Assembly (NCBI RefSeq): GCF_001440035.1
Contig: NZ_LJYG01000062.1
Coordinates: 26,725 to 90,724 of the forward strand
DNA length: 64,000 nucleotides
Source of the DNA: Bradyrhizobium manausense
GTDB taxonomy: Bacteria; Pseudomonadota; Alphaproteobacteria; Rhizobiales; Xanthobacteraceae
Reading direction: 5' to 3'
Numbering within the stretch: the first letter of the stretch is position 1; the number at the start of each line of letters is the position of its first letter. The notes beneath the pieces are model-generated. The model made no database searches and was not told where the DNA came from. It saw only the letters and a program-made list of their open reading frames with translations. A program made the position numbers and the translations under genes. This document shows, one piece after another, positions 26,763 to 35,906 of this stretch.

Positions 26763-27770
26763 TTACGAGGCCAACTCGGATCTGTGACGATCTGCCGCGA
26801 GTCCACGCTCGAGCCGCCACCATTTCACCAGTTCGGCAAGACCCTTTTCGAGCGACATGGACGCACGGAAGTCCAGTAACCGCTCCGCCTTCCCAGTTGA
26901 AGCGCACCAACGCGGCACAGGGCTGGCGCAACGCTCGCGAGCGAACTCTGGGGCCAGTCCGCGACGCCCCATTATCTCTACGAGCACCTCCGCGAGTTGC
27001 GTTAGGCTGGTCTCCGTACCGCTCCCCACGTTGAATACCTCGTCGGTGACATGAGCCTTGGCCGCAAGTATGTTGGCGCGGCCAACGTCACGTACGTGCA
27101 CAAAATCCATCGTCTGCTGACCATCGCCGAAGATGATAGGAGGCCATCCCGCCTCAATTCGCTCCATCCAACGAATCAGCATTTCAGTGTAGCGGCCGTG
27201 AATGCCCATTCGACTGCCATAGACGTTGAAGTATCGGAGCGCGACGTAGTCCAGACCATACATCTCGTTATAGGCGCGCAACAATCCCTCGCTAAAAGCC
27301 TTCCCCGCACCATGAAGAGTACGGTTCCGGTAAGGCGCTTCACGCTCCGTGGTTGGCAGCTCCTCTGCCGAGCCGTACACGGAAGCTGAAGAGGCCGCTA
27401 TGACCTTCTCGACGTCGTGCTTCACACAAAGCTCAAGCAGTTCGAACGTGCCAGTTACCATTACCTCCATGAAGAGGCGCGGCTCCGCAGCACAACGGGC
27501 ATTGCGTAATGCGGCCTGGTGAAAGACTATGTCAGTCGACTTGGTCAACGCTGCCATCAGCTTGATATCACGCACGTCGCCATGTACCACCCGCACCGGT
27601 CCTCGAGTCAGCGCCCTTCGCAGGTTTTCCGGTCGACCCGTTAGCATGTTGTCGAGTGCCACGATCTCGATGCAGCCCTCCTCGCACAGCAGATCGACGA
27701 TATGCGATCCGATGAAGCCGGAAGCGCCCGTGACGAGAATGCGCTTGCCCTTCAGATCACTCAACGCCAC
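26763..27770 (-). CDS. NAD-dependent sugar epimerase/dehydratase (extended SDR)
   Basis: A 335-residue extended short-chain dehydrogenase with nucleotide motif VTGASGFIGSHI, LDNMLTGRPENLRRA, VHGDVRD, the catalytic Ser block AASSASVYG and VALRYFNVYGSRMGIHG. These place it near UDP-GlcNAc/UDP-glucose 4-epimerase-like enzymes. The catalytic YxxxK motif reads HGAGK: Tyr is replaced by His153, with Lys157 kept. The codon is CAT, one base from TAT. It is the last gene of the leftward wecG-like, wecB, wecC run, 158 bp after wecC, and would supply a further UDP-sugar. Activity is uncertain because of the His. Confidence 0.82.
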   Translation of the reverse strand: MALSDLKGKRILVTGASGFIGSHIVDLLCEEGCIEIVALDNMLTGRPENLRRALTRGPVRVVHGDVRDIKLMAALTKSTDIVFHQAALRNARCAAEPRLFMEVMVTGTFELLELCVKHDVEKVIAASSASVYGSAEELPTTEREAPYRNRTLHGAGKAFSEGLLRAYNEMYGLDYVALRYFNVYGSRMGIHGRYTEMLIRWMERIEAGWPPIIFGDGQQTMDFVHVRDVGRANILAAKAHVTDEVFNVGSGTETSLTQLAEVLVEIMGRRGLAPEFARERCASPVPRWCASTGKAERLLDFRASMSLEKGLAELVKWWRLERGLAADRHRSELAS

Positions 27771-27928
27771 TCTCCTTTAATCTGCAACTAGGCATCTAAA
27801 CATCCTAAGCCGGAGGTATTCGCGACCCTCGCTTTGCAAGCCTTGGCGGTTTTCTCGATGATTACCAAGGTATCGGGACAAGCCATTGACATGAAGCGGG
27901 TCCATCTCGGTGATCAACATCGGAGGGA

Positions 27929-29191
27929 CTACGCCCTCATCGGCATATCCTGCCAGATGCCGCGCGTATCGATGACGTCGAGATGACGGCGTTCAGCTAA
28001 GGGGACCATCTTGAATTCATCGTGATCGACAAGAATGATGGCCACCTCACAGCTTCGTAGCGCTTCGTCGATACTCACAAAGCCGACCCGGCAATCAGCC
28101 AATTCCGGTGGCAAGCGTCGAAGATTTGGCTCGACCACCTTTATGCGCGAACCATACTTTCCCGCTAGATGTAAAACTATTTCCAGCGCCGGGCTCTCGC
28201 GCAAGTCGTCGACATTGGCTTTGAAGGTCAAGCCACAGCAGGCGATGTTGGCGTAAGAATTCTCCTCGATCAGCGCCTCCGCACGCTCGATGACCGTGCG
28301 CGTCTTGGTCTTGTTCACTTCGCGGCTCATCCGCATGATACGCGCCAGATCGGGTGCAGAGTCGATTATGAACCAGGGGTCCACCGCAATGCAGTGCCCT
28401 CCCACGCCCGGGCCAGGCCGTAGCACGTTCACTCGCGGGTGGCGATTTGCAATGTCGATCACCTCCCACACGTTGATCTCCAACCTATCGCAAATCAACG
28501 AAAGCTCGTTTGCGAACGCGATGTTGGTGTCGCGGAAGGCATTTTCCGTTAGCTTCACCAGCTCAGCCGCCCGCGCCGTCGTGCCGACGCAAGCACCACG
28601 AACAAACATCTTATAGAAGCGTTGGGCGCGGCGTGTGCACGCCGGGGTGATGCCGCCAATGCAACGGTCATTGTTGGCAAGCTCGGTCAAGATGCGCCCC
28701 GGCAACACGCGCTCCGGACAATACGCGACGTAGATCGCGCCGTTCTCCTTGCCGTTGGTGCCGATGTGCAGGTCTGGCCTCCGTTCACCAATCCGTTTTG
28801 CGATTGCTTCAGTCGTTCCGATCGGAGAGGTGGACTCGAGGATTACTAGATTACCAGGTGTAAGTAGGTCGACGATGCTCTCGATGGCAGCATCCACGCT
28901 TGATAGATCCGGGCGATTTTCTCCGTCAATTGGCGTCGGCACTGCGATGATGAAAACATCGGCCGGTTGGGGCTTGCAGGAGGTCGCGAGCGCTCCACTC
29001 GAGACGACCTTCGAAACCAGCCCGTCCAAGTCGGGCTCAGCAATGTGGATCTTACCGGATCCGACGGTGTCCACGATGCGCTCGTTGGTATCAACTCCAA
29101 CGACCCGTAAACCGCGGCTCGCGATCAGCGCAGCGGTCGGCAGTCCAATATAGCCGAGACCAAGAACTGCGACTTTGGCAAATTCAGGCAT
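27929..29191 (-). CDS. wecC: UDP-N-acetyl-D-mannosamine dehydrogenase
   Basis: The 420-residue enzyme oxidises UDP-ManNAc to UDP-ManNAcA with two NAD. It has the N-terminal Rossmann motif VAVLGLGYIGLPTAALIAS, the family block VILESTSPIGTTEAIA, the Lys/Asn site LVKLTENAFRDTNIAFANEL and the catalytic Cys in GPGVGGHCIAVDPWFI, then GLTFKANVDDLRESPALEI. Length equals the usual WecC. Its start overlaps the wecB stop by eight bases, so the pair is coupled. The product would be the donor for the WecG/TagA-type transferase encoded upstream. Confidence 0.93.
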   Translation of the reverse strand: MPEFAKVAVLGLGYIGLPTAALIASRGLRVVGVDTNERIVDTVGSGKIHIAEPDLDGLVSKVVSSGALATSCKPQPADVFIIAVPTPIDGENRPDLSSVDAAIESIVDLLTPGNLVILESTSPIGTTEAIAKRIGERRPDLHIGTNGKENGAIYVAYCPERVLPGRILTELANNDRCIGGITPACTRRAQRFYKMFVRGACVGTTARAAELVKLTENAFRDTNIAFANELSLICDRLEINVWEVIDIANRHPRVNVLRPGPGVGGHCIAVDPWFIIDSAPDLARIMRMSREVNKTKTRTVIERAEALIEENSYANIACCGLTFKANVDDLRESPALEIVLHLAGKYGSRIKVVEPNLRRLPPELADCRVGFVSIDEALRSCEVAIILVDHDEFKMVPLAERRHLDVIDTRGIWQDMPMRA

Positions 29192-30308
29192 CGAGTAGAA
29201 CTTTCACGATTCGCTCGCTCGCATGGCCATCCCCGAATGGATTGTGAGAGCGCGCCATTGATGCATAAATTTCATCGTCATCCAGCAGACGGAATGTTTC
29301 GCCCACAATTCGCTCGTGGCTCGCGCCGACAAGGCGGGCGGTTCCTGCCTCAATGCCTTCCGGCCTCTCGGTCGTGTCACGCATGACGAGCACCGGCTTT
29401 CCGAACGTCGGCGCCTCTTCTTGCACGCCACCAGAATCGGTTAGGACGAGATATGACAGTGATAGCAGACTGACAAAGTCGGTGTATTCCTGAGGGGAAA
29501 TGAGCACGACGCGCGGGTGATTGGAGAACCTGCTAACGAACACGTCCCTAACGTTTGGATTCGGGTGAACAGGCAGAACCACCGCAACATCCTCTCGTGC
29601 AAGGATTGTCTCCAATGCAGCTACGATGTTGAGAACTCCGCCTCCGAAATTCTCACGCCGATGACACGTGACCAGGATAATACGGCGGTTTCCGTGGCAC
29701 TGCCTAATCTCGTTCCATCGCGCCGAAAGCGTGGGATCGCCTTCAACCCTGGCCTTCGCAAGGATCAGCGCATCAACGACAGTGTTGCCTGTCACATGAA
29801 TCCGGTTTGTCGGGATATTCTCGGATCGCAAGGCCTGCGCGGCCCGCTCGGTCGGCGCAAAATGTTGGTCCGCAATCGAGCCAACAATTTTTCGGTTCAC
29901 CTCCTCGGGCCATGGGGCGAAGATATCTCCACTTCTTAATCCAGCCTCGACATGCGAGACGGGAATTCTGTGGTAGTAAGCAGAAAGCGCTCCCGTCATC
30001 GCAGTCGCCGTATCGCCCTGAACGATGACCCTTGTGGGCCTGACTTTCTCGAGCATGTCCCCGATCTGAGCCAATAACCGGGCCGTGAGATGATCGAGGG
30101 TCTGGTTGCTTGTCATTATGTCCAGATCGAAATCCGGTATGACTTCGGCCAACTTGAGAACCTGATCGAGCAACTGCCGGTGCTGAGCCGTCGCGCAGAC
30201 GGTGATCGCGACGTCCTTTCTGTTTTCTGACTTCAGTCGATTGATCACTGGAAAGAGTTTGATCGCCTCCGGCCGGGTCCCCAGCAGGATCAGGAAATGC
30301 TTCTGCAT
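29184..30308 (-). CDS. wecB: UDP-N-acetylglucosamine 2-epimerase (non-hydrolysing)
   Basis: The 374-residue enzyme converts UDP-GlcNAc to UDP-ManNAc. Family motifs are seen in order: LLGTRPEAIKLFPVI at the N-terminus, VIVQGDTATAMTGALSAYY, VSHVEAGLRSGDIFAPWPEE, ILVTCHRRENFGGG, PVHPNPNV, LVLTDSGGVQEEAPTFGKPV and VMRDTTERPEG. GGAGG lies six bases before the ATG. It is two bases downstream of the WecG-like gene and overlaps wecC by eight bases, forming a tight ManNAcA operon. Confidence 0.94.
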   Translation of the reverse strand: MQKHFLILLGTRPEAIKLFPVINRLKSENRKDVAITVCATAQHRQLLDQVLKLAEVIPDFDLDIMTSNQTLDHLTARLLAQIGDMLEKVRPTRVIVQGDTATAMTGALSAYYHRIPVSHVEAGLRSGDIFAPWPEEVNRKIVGSIADQHFAPTERAAQALRSENIPTNRIHVTGNTVVDALILAKARVEGDPTLSARWNEIRQCHGNRRIILVTCHRRENFGGGVLNIVAALETILAREDVAVVLPVHPNPNVRDVFVSRFSNHPRVVLISPQEYTDFVSLLSLSYLVLTDSGGVQEEAPTFGKPVLVMRDTTERPEGIEAGTARLVGASHERIVGETFRLLDDDEIYASMARSHNPFGDGHASERIVKVLLDA

Positions 30309-30309
30309 C

Positions 30310-31083
30310 TCATCCTCCGACTTGGCTGGGCGGGAGTGCTCCTTGTACGCTCGATCGCATGATCATCGCCTGCGCTAGCATGGCCGCAAACAGAGTATTG
30401 GTCCTTGCGTAACGCCACCACATGCGCCGGGGCTCCTGATAGATCCGATACAGCCACTCAAGGCCGAGCTGCTGGATGAGAACCGGTGCTCGTCGTACCA
30501 CGCCGGAAAGAATATCAAACGCGCCACCGACCCCCATAATGTAGGGTACGCCGAGTTCGTCGCGGTGAGCCGCGAGAAATCGCTCTTTGCGCGGCGTGGG
30601 CATTCCAATAAAAAGGCAGTCGGCCCCGCTCGATCGGATCTTTCGGACAATCTCGCGCTCTTCGCGATCATCGAAGTAGCCATCCGTCCAACCGGCGAAG
30701 ACGAGGGCAGGATGCTTGTCGCGGACGCGACGAACGGCCTGATCGAGCACGGCGGGAGTGGCTCCCAAGAAATATGGTCTGAAACCATCCTCAGCACAGA
30801 CCTTCAGCAATTCGCAAAGGAGGTCCACGCCAGCCACGCGCGAGGTGACCGGAAGCCCAAGTGCTCGCGCGGCCCAGACGATTCCCATGCCGTCGATGCC
30901 GACGATGTCGCTGCTGGCCACATCCGCGGCGAGCACTGCATCGGAGCGCATGTTGACGAACTTGGCGACGTTCAGTGCGACGTGCTGCAGTCGCTTTCGT
31001 GTCCGCATGGCTTGACGCCCAAGTTCAACGGTCTCGTCCATCGTGAGAATATCAATGGGGCAATCCAGAAAAGATGCACGCAT
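30310..31083 (-). CDS. WecG/TagA/CpsF family glycosyltransferase (GT26)
   Basis: This 257-residue enzyme is of the family that transfers ManNAc or ManNAcA to undecaprenyl-diphosphate-GlcNAc. Seen are the acceptor region LNVAKFVNMRSD, IVGIDGMGIVWAARALG, RVAGVDLL, then the characteristic YFLGATPAVLDQAVRR, GWTDGYF, and CLFIGMPTPRKERFLAAH with VGGAFDILSG. With wecB and wecC directly downstream, ManNAcA is the likely donor. I use the ATG at 31083; the open frame extends to 31113. It is the first gene of this leftward operon, divergent from a GT2 gene. Confidence 0.9.
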   Translation of the reverse strand: MRASFLDCPIDILTMDETVELGRQAMRTRKRLQHVALNVAKFVNMRSDAVLAADVASSDIVGIDGMGIVWAARALGLPVTSRVAGVDLLCELLKVCAEDGFRPYFLGATPAVLDQAVRRVRDKHPALVFAGWTDGYFDDREEREIVRKIRSSGADCLFIGMPTPRKERFLAAHRDELGVPYIMGVGGAFDILSGVVRRAPVLIQQLGLEWLYRIYQEPRRMWWRYARTNTLFAAMLAQAMIMRSSVQGALPPSQVGG

Positions 31084-31192
31084 GGGAACCCCTAATCCGA
31101 CCGACCTAATCAAAACATTATAGATTTAAATTTATAATACATATAATGTCCAGCACAATTTAATATGCGAGCGATCTAAAATCAGCGAAAAA
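31084..31192. promoter_or_regulatory. Divergent AT-rich promoter region
   Basis: This 109-bp gap between the leftward ManNAcA operon and the rightward GT2 gene is AT-rich throughout 31110-31170 (tatagatttaaatttataat, caatttaatatgcg). No specific box is assigned. Confidence 0.5.
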
Positions 31193-32158
31193 ATGAGGCG
31201 ACGAATGGCCGAAAAAAAGCCGGATACAAGCGCCTGGAGTAGCGGCGCCACCCCGCCCAAGATTAAACCGACGGTCTCGGTCATTATTCCGCATTTAAAT
31301 CAAGCTGAGGCGCTGGAGATTTGCCTCTGCAGCCTCGATCGCCAGCTGCTGGACCGCGACAAGTTTGAGGTCATTGTGGTCGATAACGGTTCCGCAACAG
31401 TTCCGATCGATGCCATTGTTAGGCACCCAGGCGCAACACTGCTCCGCGAGATCACCCCGGGCCCAGGACCTGCACGCAACACCGGCGTGGAATTGGCGAG
31501 AGGCGAAATCCTTGCATTCATCGACGCCGATTGCAGGGCAGACCCGAATTGGCTGAGCAGCATTGTCGACGCACTGACCGTGTCTCCGCCTGGCACGATC
31601 TTGGGAGGAGACGTTCGGATCTGGCACCCGGCAGAAACTGCCGTCAGCGCTATCGCCGCATATGAAAGCGTGTTTGCCTACCGGTTCAAACTATATATTG
31701 AACGGCACGGCTACTCCGGGACAGGCAACATGGCGGTCTTTCGTCGCGACTTCGAGCGCGTGGGCCGCTTCGCGGGAGTCGACGTTGCTGAAGACATGGA
31801 ATGGGGACAGCGTGCGGTTTGCGCCGGCCTTCGTTTTCAATACACCCCAGGTATGATCGTCTATCACCCCGCACGCAATTCCCTGCGGGAATTGTACGCC
31901 AAATGGGATCGGCAAATTGCTCACTATCGAAACATGAGAGAACGAGATCCGGCATGGCGACTGCGCTGGATTGCACAGGCGCTGCTGGTATTAGCCTCCC
32001 CCGCATCGGGCGTCGTCACCATCATGATGAGCGACCGTCTCGCGGGTGGCGCGGCCCGCCTCAAGGCGACCGCCGTTCTCTGCGCGGTGAGAACGCATCG
32101 CGCCATTGCGATGTTTGCACATCTGCGCAGCAGACGGTCTGTGATTTGGAACCGCTAG
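31193..32158 (+). CDS. Family 2 glycosyltransferase
   Basis: The 321-residue GT-A enzyme shows VSVIIPHLNQAEALEICLCS, the nucleotide site VIVVDNGSA, GPGPARNTGVELARGEILAF with the metal motif DADCRADPNW, and the acceptor region GYSGTGNMAVFRRDFERVG with DVAEDMEWGQRA. A hydrophobic C-terminal segment (WIAQALLVLASPASGVVTI) suggests membrane attachment. An ATG at 31205 is an alternative start. Its stop overlaps the convergent unknown gene by four bases. Confidence 0.87.
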   Translation: MRRRMAEKKPDTSAWSSGATPPKIKPTVSVIIPHLNQAEALEICLCSLDRQLLDRDKFEVIVVDNGSATVPIDAIVRHPGATLLREITPGPGPARNTGVELARGEILAFIDADCRADPNWLSSIVDALTVSPPGTILGGDVRIWHPAETAVSAIAAYESVFAYRFKLYIERHGYSGTGNMAVFRRDFERVGRFAGVDVAEDMEWGQRAVCAGLRFQYTPGMIVYHPARNSLRELYAKWDRQIAHYRNMRERDPAWRLRWIAQALLVLASPASGVVTIMMSDRLAGGAARLKATAVLCAVRTHRAIAMFAHLRSRRSVIWNR

Positions 32159-33348
32159 ATCGTATCTCGTTCCACGGAGATATCGCTAAACGCCTGATCA
32201 TGCGTAAGCTCGCGCATGTCGACACGTTGACCAAACGACCACAAGATCCAGCCAAGTTCGTAGCTGCGACATTCGAGGCGGAGCCGCACATCCAAATTGT
32301 CGATCAACCCCGTCTCGCGTCCCAAGTAGGCGTTCTTCAACGCGCGACACATCCTCGGAATCCTACTTGTGTATTCCCGCGCGCGAACGTGCGAGCGCAC
32401 CGTCAATCCGAGTTTGGGCACAAGCATGGAGCGGCCGAGCTGATTCTGCCCGAGACCCCATTTGAAGCCGTTCGCTAGTGCCTCTCGTGCGCCTCGCACG
32501 TTGTGGCGCTCCGCCAATTCCAACAGCGCGGGGCCCATGCCAAATTGATGAACGGAATAGATTTCGTAGAAGTCGAGTACGCGGCCAGTCGTCGCATCGA
32601 AGAACCAGGGCCATTCGCCTTGGGGCCCCTGGAGGGCGATCAGCTTGCGTACGCACTTGTCGGCCAAATGAATGGCATAGCCATCTCTGACGAAATCTCC
32701 GTATTCATAGCAGCCCATGGCGAGATAAATCTGTGTCGCGAACGAAGCGAAGCGCCGCCGAAAGCCGAATGGCGTGTCAAAAAATAATCCTGATTCGCTC
32801 CGAAAGCGATGGCTGAGGAAACGGAACAGCGGATCGGCAAATACAGCCCACTCGTTCTCACCAGCTCGCGTTTGCGCTACCACCCCTATCAGCAGCATTC
32901 CCAAATCTTGGGCCCGGAAGCTCTTCCAGCGCGTCTGATCGGTCAAGATCGCTCTCACCTTCCGCTTCACCGGCTCAGGTAGCGCGAATCCGAGCTCGGC
33001 CGCAGCCCAAAGTGCCATGCCAAAAGCATATTTCGCAACCGGAAGCCGAGTGAGCTCATCGACGTTCCGATCGAATATTTGTGCCAGATCGATATCGTCC
33101 GGAATGTCCCGTACGCGCGACATGCCAAGGAGGACGTTGAGCGTGTAAAACACGTCGCTGTGCGGGAGAGACTCATTCGGCGAAGCACGTCCATCGAGAT
33201 GATAGATGTGAGACCATCTGCCCTTCTCGGAGATCCAGCATTGTCGTAGACCCCTGAGAGCATAATCAATCATGGGCGCGTTGCGCGAGACCGGTCTGTT
33301 GACCAGGTGTCTCAAGGGGGTGACGCAGCCGTTCTGAATTCTTTCCAC
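32155..33348 (-). CDS. Unknown protein of the polysaccharide locus, helical-barrel-like
   Basis: A 397-residue protein that I do not recognise. It is rich in amphipathic helices with aromatic and Gly residues (GEWPWFFDATTGRVLDFYEIY, QFGMGPALLELAERH, LECRSYELGWILWSFG). This recalls (alpha/alpha)6-barrel proteins such as glycoside hydrolases, prenyltransferase-like proteins or glucuronyl C5-epimerase-like domains. No signal peptide is evident. An internal Met at residue 26 could be the real start. It is 24 bp downstream of rmlA on the same strand, so it is probably the third gene of the rmlD-rmlA operon. A cytoplasmic or glycan-related role is context-based only. Confidence 0.7.
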   Translation of the reverse strand: MERIQNGCVTPLRHLVNRPVSRNAPMIDYALRGLRQCWISEKGRWSHIYHLDGRASPNESLPHSDVFYTLNVLLGMSRVRDIPDDIDLAQIFDRNVDELTRLPVAKYAFGMALWAAAELGFALPEPVKRKVRAILTDQTRWKSFRAQDLGMLLIGVVAQTRAGENEWAVFADPLFRFLSHRFRSESGLFFDTPFGFRRRFASFATQIYLAMGCYEYGDFVRDGYAIHLADKCVRKLIALQGPQGEWPWFFDATTGRVLDFYEIYSVHQFGMGPALLELAERHNVRGAREALANGFKWGLGQNQLGRSMLVPKLGLTVRSHVRAREYTSRIPRMCRALKNAYLGRETGLIDNLDVRLRLECRSYELGWILWSFGQRVDMRELTHDQAFSDISVERDTI

Positions 33349-33372
33349 CGGACCAACATTCCTTGTGTTAAG

Positions 33373-34254
33373 TTAGGATAGGCCGTGGACGCTCACCAGT
33401 TCGGTGAGGTACTTGCCGTAGCCACTCTTTTCCAGCGGAGCAGCCAGTGTCATGAGCTCGTTCCGGTCGATGAAACCTTGTCTGAACGCCACTTCTTCCG
33501 GGCAGCCCACCTTCATTCCCTGTCGATGCTCCAGCGTCTGCACAAAGCCGGCGGCTTCAGTGAGCGACTCGACAGTCCCAGTGTCTAGCCAGGCAAAGCC
33601 TCGCCCCATGCGCTCCACGTGAAGTGCGCCAGCCGCAAGATAGCGCATCTGCAGATCGGTTATTTCGAGCTCTCCACGCACCGAGGGCTCTATCCGTCGG
33701 GCGTACTGCGCGACCCGGCTGTCGAAGAAATAAAGTCCCGTAATCGCCCAATTCGAAACAGGCCGTTTGGGCTTCTCCTCAATCCGCACCGGGCGATCCG
33801 CTTCATCAAATGTCACGACCCCGTACCGCTCCGGATCTCGGACATGGTACGCGAAGACGGTTGCTCCTTGCTCCCGTTCCGCGGCCCTAGCGAGCAGCTG
33901 GGTGAGACTATTTCCGAAAAAGATGTTGTCTCCGAGAATCATCGCTACACGATCGCTTCCGATGAAGTCGGCGCCCACGATAAAGGCGTCGGCAAGGCCG
34001 GCCGGCCGGGGCTGCTCCGCGTAGCTGAGCTGAATGCCCCATTGTCGACCGCTGCCCAGCAGCCGCTCGAATTGGGGACGATCGGACGGTGTGGTGATCA
34101 GCAAGATATCCCTAATGCCCGCCAACATCAAAGTTGATAGCGGGTAGTAGATCATCGGCTTATCATAAACCGGGAGCAACTGTTTGCTGACCACCCGTGT
34201 GATCGGATACAGCCGCGTTCCGCTGCCTCCAGCTAGAACAATTCCTTTCAGCAT
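33373..34254 (-). CDS. rmlA: Glucose-1-phosphate thymidylyltransferase
   Basis: The 293-residue enzyme makes dTDP-glucose. It starts [19 protein letters not shown] with the nucleotide signature, followed by [49 protein letters not shown] and [12 protein letters not shown]. The ATG at 34254 is the family start, with GGAG about eight bases upstream; the frame is open to 34557 but that part is antisense-overlap sequence within rmlD. It starts inside the 3' end of rmlD (92-bp overlap). No intact rmlB or rmlC accompanies it in the window. Confidence 0.94.
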   Translation of the reverse strand: MLKGIVLAGGSGTRLYPITRVVSKQLLPVYDKPMIYYPLSTLMLAGIRDILLITTPSDRPQFERLLGSGRQWGIQLSYAEQPRPAGLADAFIVGADFIGSDRVAMILGDNIFFGNSLTQLLARAAEREQGATVFAYHVRDPERYGVVTFDEADRPVRIEEKPKRPVSNWAITGLYFFDSRVAQYARRIEPSVRGELEITDLQMRYLAAGALHVERMGRGFAWLDTGTVESLTEAAGFVQTLEHRQGMKVGCPEEVAFRQGFIDRNELMTLAAPLEKSGYGKYLTELVSVHGLS

Positions 34255-35155
34255 CCGCTTCTCCCGCTGTGCTAAGTAATTCAGTGAGGCAGACATCAAG
34301 CGAATGCTGCCAAGCTCCCAACCTGACCCCGAATACGCGTTCAGCCTTGGACGAATCCAGGCGCGAGTTCCGTGGCCTGCGCGCCGAGGTCGGGTACTCG
34401 TCCGTTGTGACCGCTTCGAGCTTGGGAACCGGGATTCCGCGACGGGAGAGCCCATTAAAGATCGCCTCTGCAAACCCATACCAAGACGTTTCACCTTGCC
34501 CGACGAGATGAAATATTCCCGCGCTCGTCCTTCGATCGATCGACGGTAGCCGCGCAATCACCTGGAGAAGACCCGTCGCCAAGTCGAACGCAGATGTTGG
34601 ATTGCCAACTTGGTCTCCGACAACCCGAACGACAGGTCGCGTCTCAGCTAGGCGCAGCATGGTGCGAACGAAATTGGCACCGTACGGGCTGTACAGCCAC
34701 GAGCACCTGACGATGGTTGCTAGTGGATGCGCTGCCAGCACCGCCGCTTCGCTCGCCAACTTCGAGGCGCCATACACATTCAACGGGGCTGGAATATCGG
34801 ATTCATCGTAAGCGTCGGGCTTGGTGCCGCTGAATACATAGTCGGTCGAAAGATGTACGAACGGAATGTTCATCTGCCAAGCGACGTCAGCCAACGCAGC
34901 TGCACCGTCGCGATTGACGCTGAACGCTTTGGCAACTTCGCTTTCTGCTTGGTCAACCGCAGTATATGCAGCCGCATTGATGATGACGGATGGCCAGATC
35001 GACGCGACGAGCTTGTCGATGTCCTGGCGGGCTTCTAAATCGAGGTCCGGCCGCCCGAGTGCCACTATCGGCCGCCCATGGTGGCAAGCAACCTCATGAA
35101 GACACCTGGCCAACTGTCCTTTGCGGCCCGTGACTAGAATGGGTCTCTGCGCCAT
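34163..35155 (-). CDS. rmlD: dTDP-4-dehydrorhamnose reductase
   Basis: The 330-residue SDR enzyme makes dTDP-rhamnose in the last step of the pathway. Motifs are [14 protein letters not shown] (nucleotide loop), [31 protein letters not shown], the catalytic [11 protein letters not shown] (YxxxK) and [17 protein letters not shown]. The final roughly 30 residues (after [12 protein letters not shown]) are not part of the usual fold and overlap the start of rmlA. The usual length is near 300, so this tail is probably a late loss of the original stop. It heads the leftward rmlD-rmlA operon. Confidence 0.92.
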   Translation of the reverse strand: MAQRPILVTGRKGQLARCLHEVACHHGRPIVALGRPDLDLEARQDIDKLVASIWPSVIINAAAYTAVDQAESEVAKAFSVNRDGAAALADVAWQMNIPFVHLSTDYVFSGTKPDAYDESDIPAPLNVYGASKLASEAAVLAAHPLATIVRCSWLYSPYGANFVRTMLRLAETRPVVRVVGDQVGNPTSAFDLATGLLQVIARLPSIDRRTSAGIFHLVGQGETSWYGFAEAIFNGLSRRGIPVPKLEAVTTDEYPTSARRPRNSRLDSSKAERVFGVRLGAWQHSLDVCLTELLSTAGEADAERNCSSWRQRNAAVSDHTGGQQTVAPGL

Positions 35156-35300
35156 TTTGAGTCCTCAATCTTGGCCAGCCAGGAGACCTAGACAGACATT
35201 CTCCGCCATAGATCGCCCAGCGAGCGCGCTCATCATCAGCCGACACGTGCGTAGTCGGAACCGGATTTGCTGCGAAGGAACGCGACTCTCGGCTTGGCAA

Positions 35301-35579
35301 TCATCGGTCTTCGTGTTTCCAGCCGTTGCAGTGCGCAACCTCGTGTTCGCGGACGCGCGCCTGATCTTCCATTGAGCTCACCCGCCCGATCTTGGGAACA
35401 ATAATCAAACATCCTCCAGAGCCCCACATAGAGCAGCCGAAGATCTGCTTTCCTTCGGCGGCTGCCGCACCGAGGGTCCGACAGAGCAAATCGATTTGCG
35501 GAAGAGACAACTCCAGCTCCACCATTCCGGGGGGAGCGGGTGCAATCCAGGCAGGCGGCGGAGATTGAATATCGATCAT
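35301..35579 (-). CDS. Small protein with a metzincin-like zinc motif
   Basis: The 92-residue product ends with REHEVAHCNGWKHEDR, which contains HExxHxxGxxH, the zinc-binding motif of metzincin peptidases. The rest (LSLPQIDLLCRTLGAAAAEG, IFGCSMWGSGGCLIIVPKIG) has no recognised fold, and the protein is too short for a complete known metzincin. No signal peptide is visible. GGGGAGG six bases before the ATG makes it a well-supported gene. Similar small proteins with HE.aHCNGW near the end occur, as I remember, in bradyrhizobia. A small metal protein or a scavenging peptidase-like protein are both possible. Confidence 0.7.
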   Translation of the reverse strand: MIDIQSPPPAWIAPAPPGMVELELSLPQIDLLCRTLGAAAAEGKQIFGCSMWGSGGCLIIVPKIGRVSSMEDQARVREHEVAHCNGWKHEDR

Positions 35580-35906
35580 TTCACACCTCCCCGAGACACG
35601 CGCTCCGGCCGGAGCCGTAAAATAATGAGGCTCACGACCCCATTAACCCGCACGCGCTCCGACATCATTGAATTTTGCCACTCTCTTTAAATATAAGCAG
35701 GAAACAAAATAGTTCAGAGAACGCCGATACTTGACGCAATCTCAACGAAACTCGGCGCGGCCATCGTCATTGGATGGCGACCTTAATAACAGATTAATAT
35801 TTAATTTTGCAACTGGATTTTTATAATATATGATTTAATACGAAATGGGCAGCAGCCTCCCCCTGCACTGTCGCAATGACGGCGCGATCCGCTTCAAAGG
35901 TACCCG
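35580..35906. promoter_or_regulatory. Divergent promoter region before the BY-kinase gene
   Basis: The 327-bp gap contains the ribosome site of the leftward small gene at its left edge and a strong AT-rich island at 35785-35845 (gattaatatttaattttgc, tttttataatatatgattta). It presumably drives the rightward kinase gene. No gene is supported inside. Confidence 0.5.

Noticed and set aside
33373..34557. RmlA extended to 34557
   Set aside because: The family start [10 protein letters not shown] at 34254 has a good ribosome site; the extension is only rmlD sequence in another frame.
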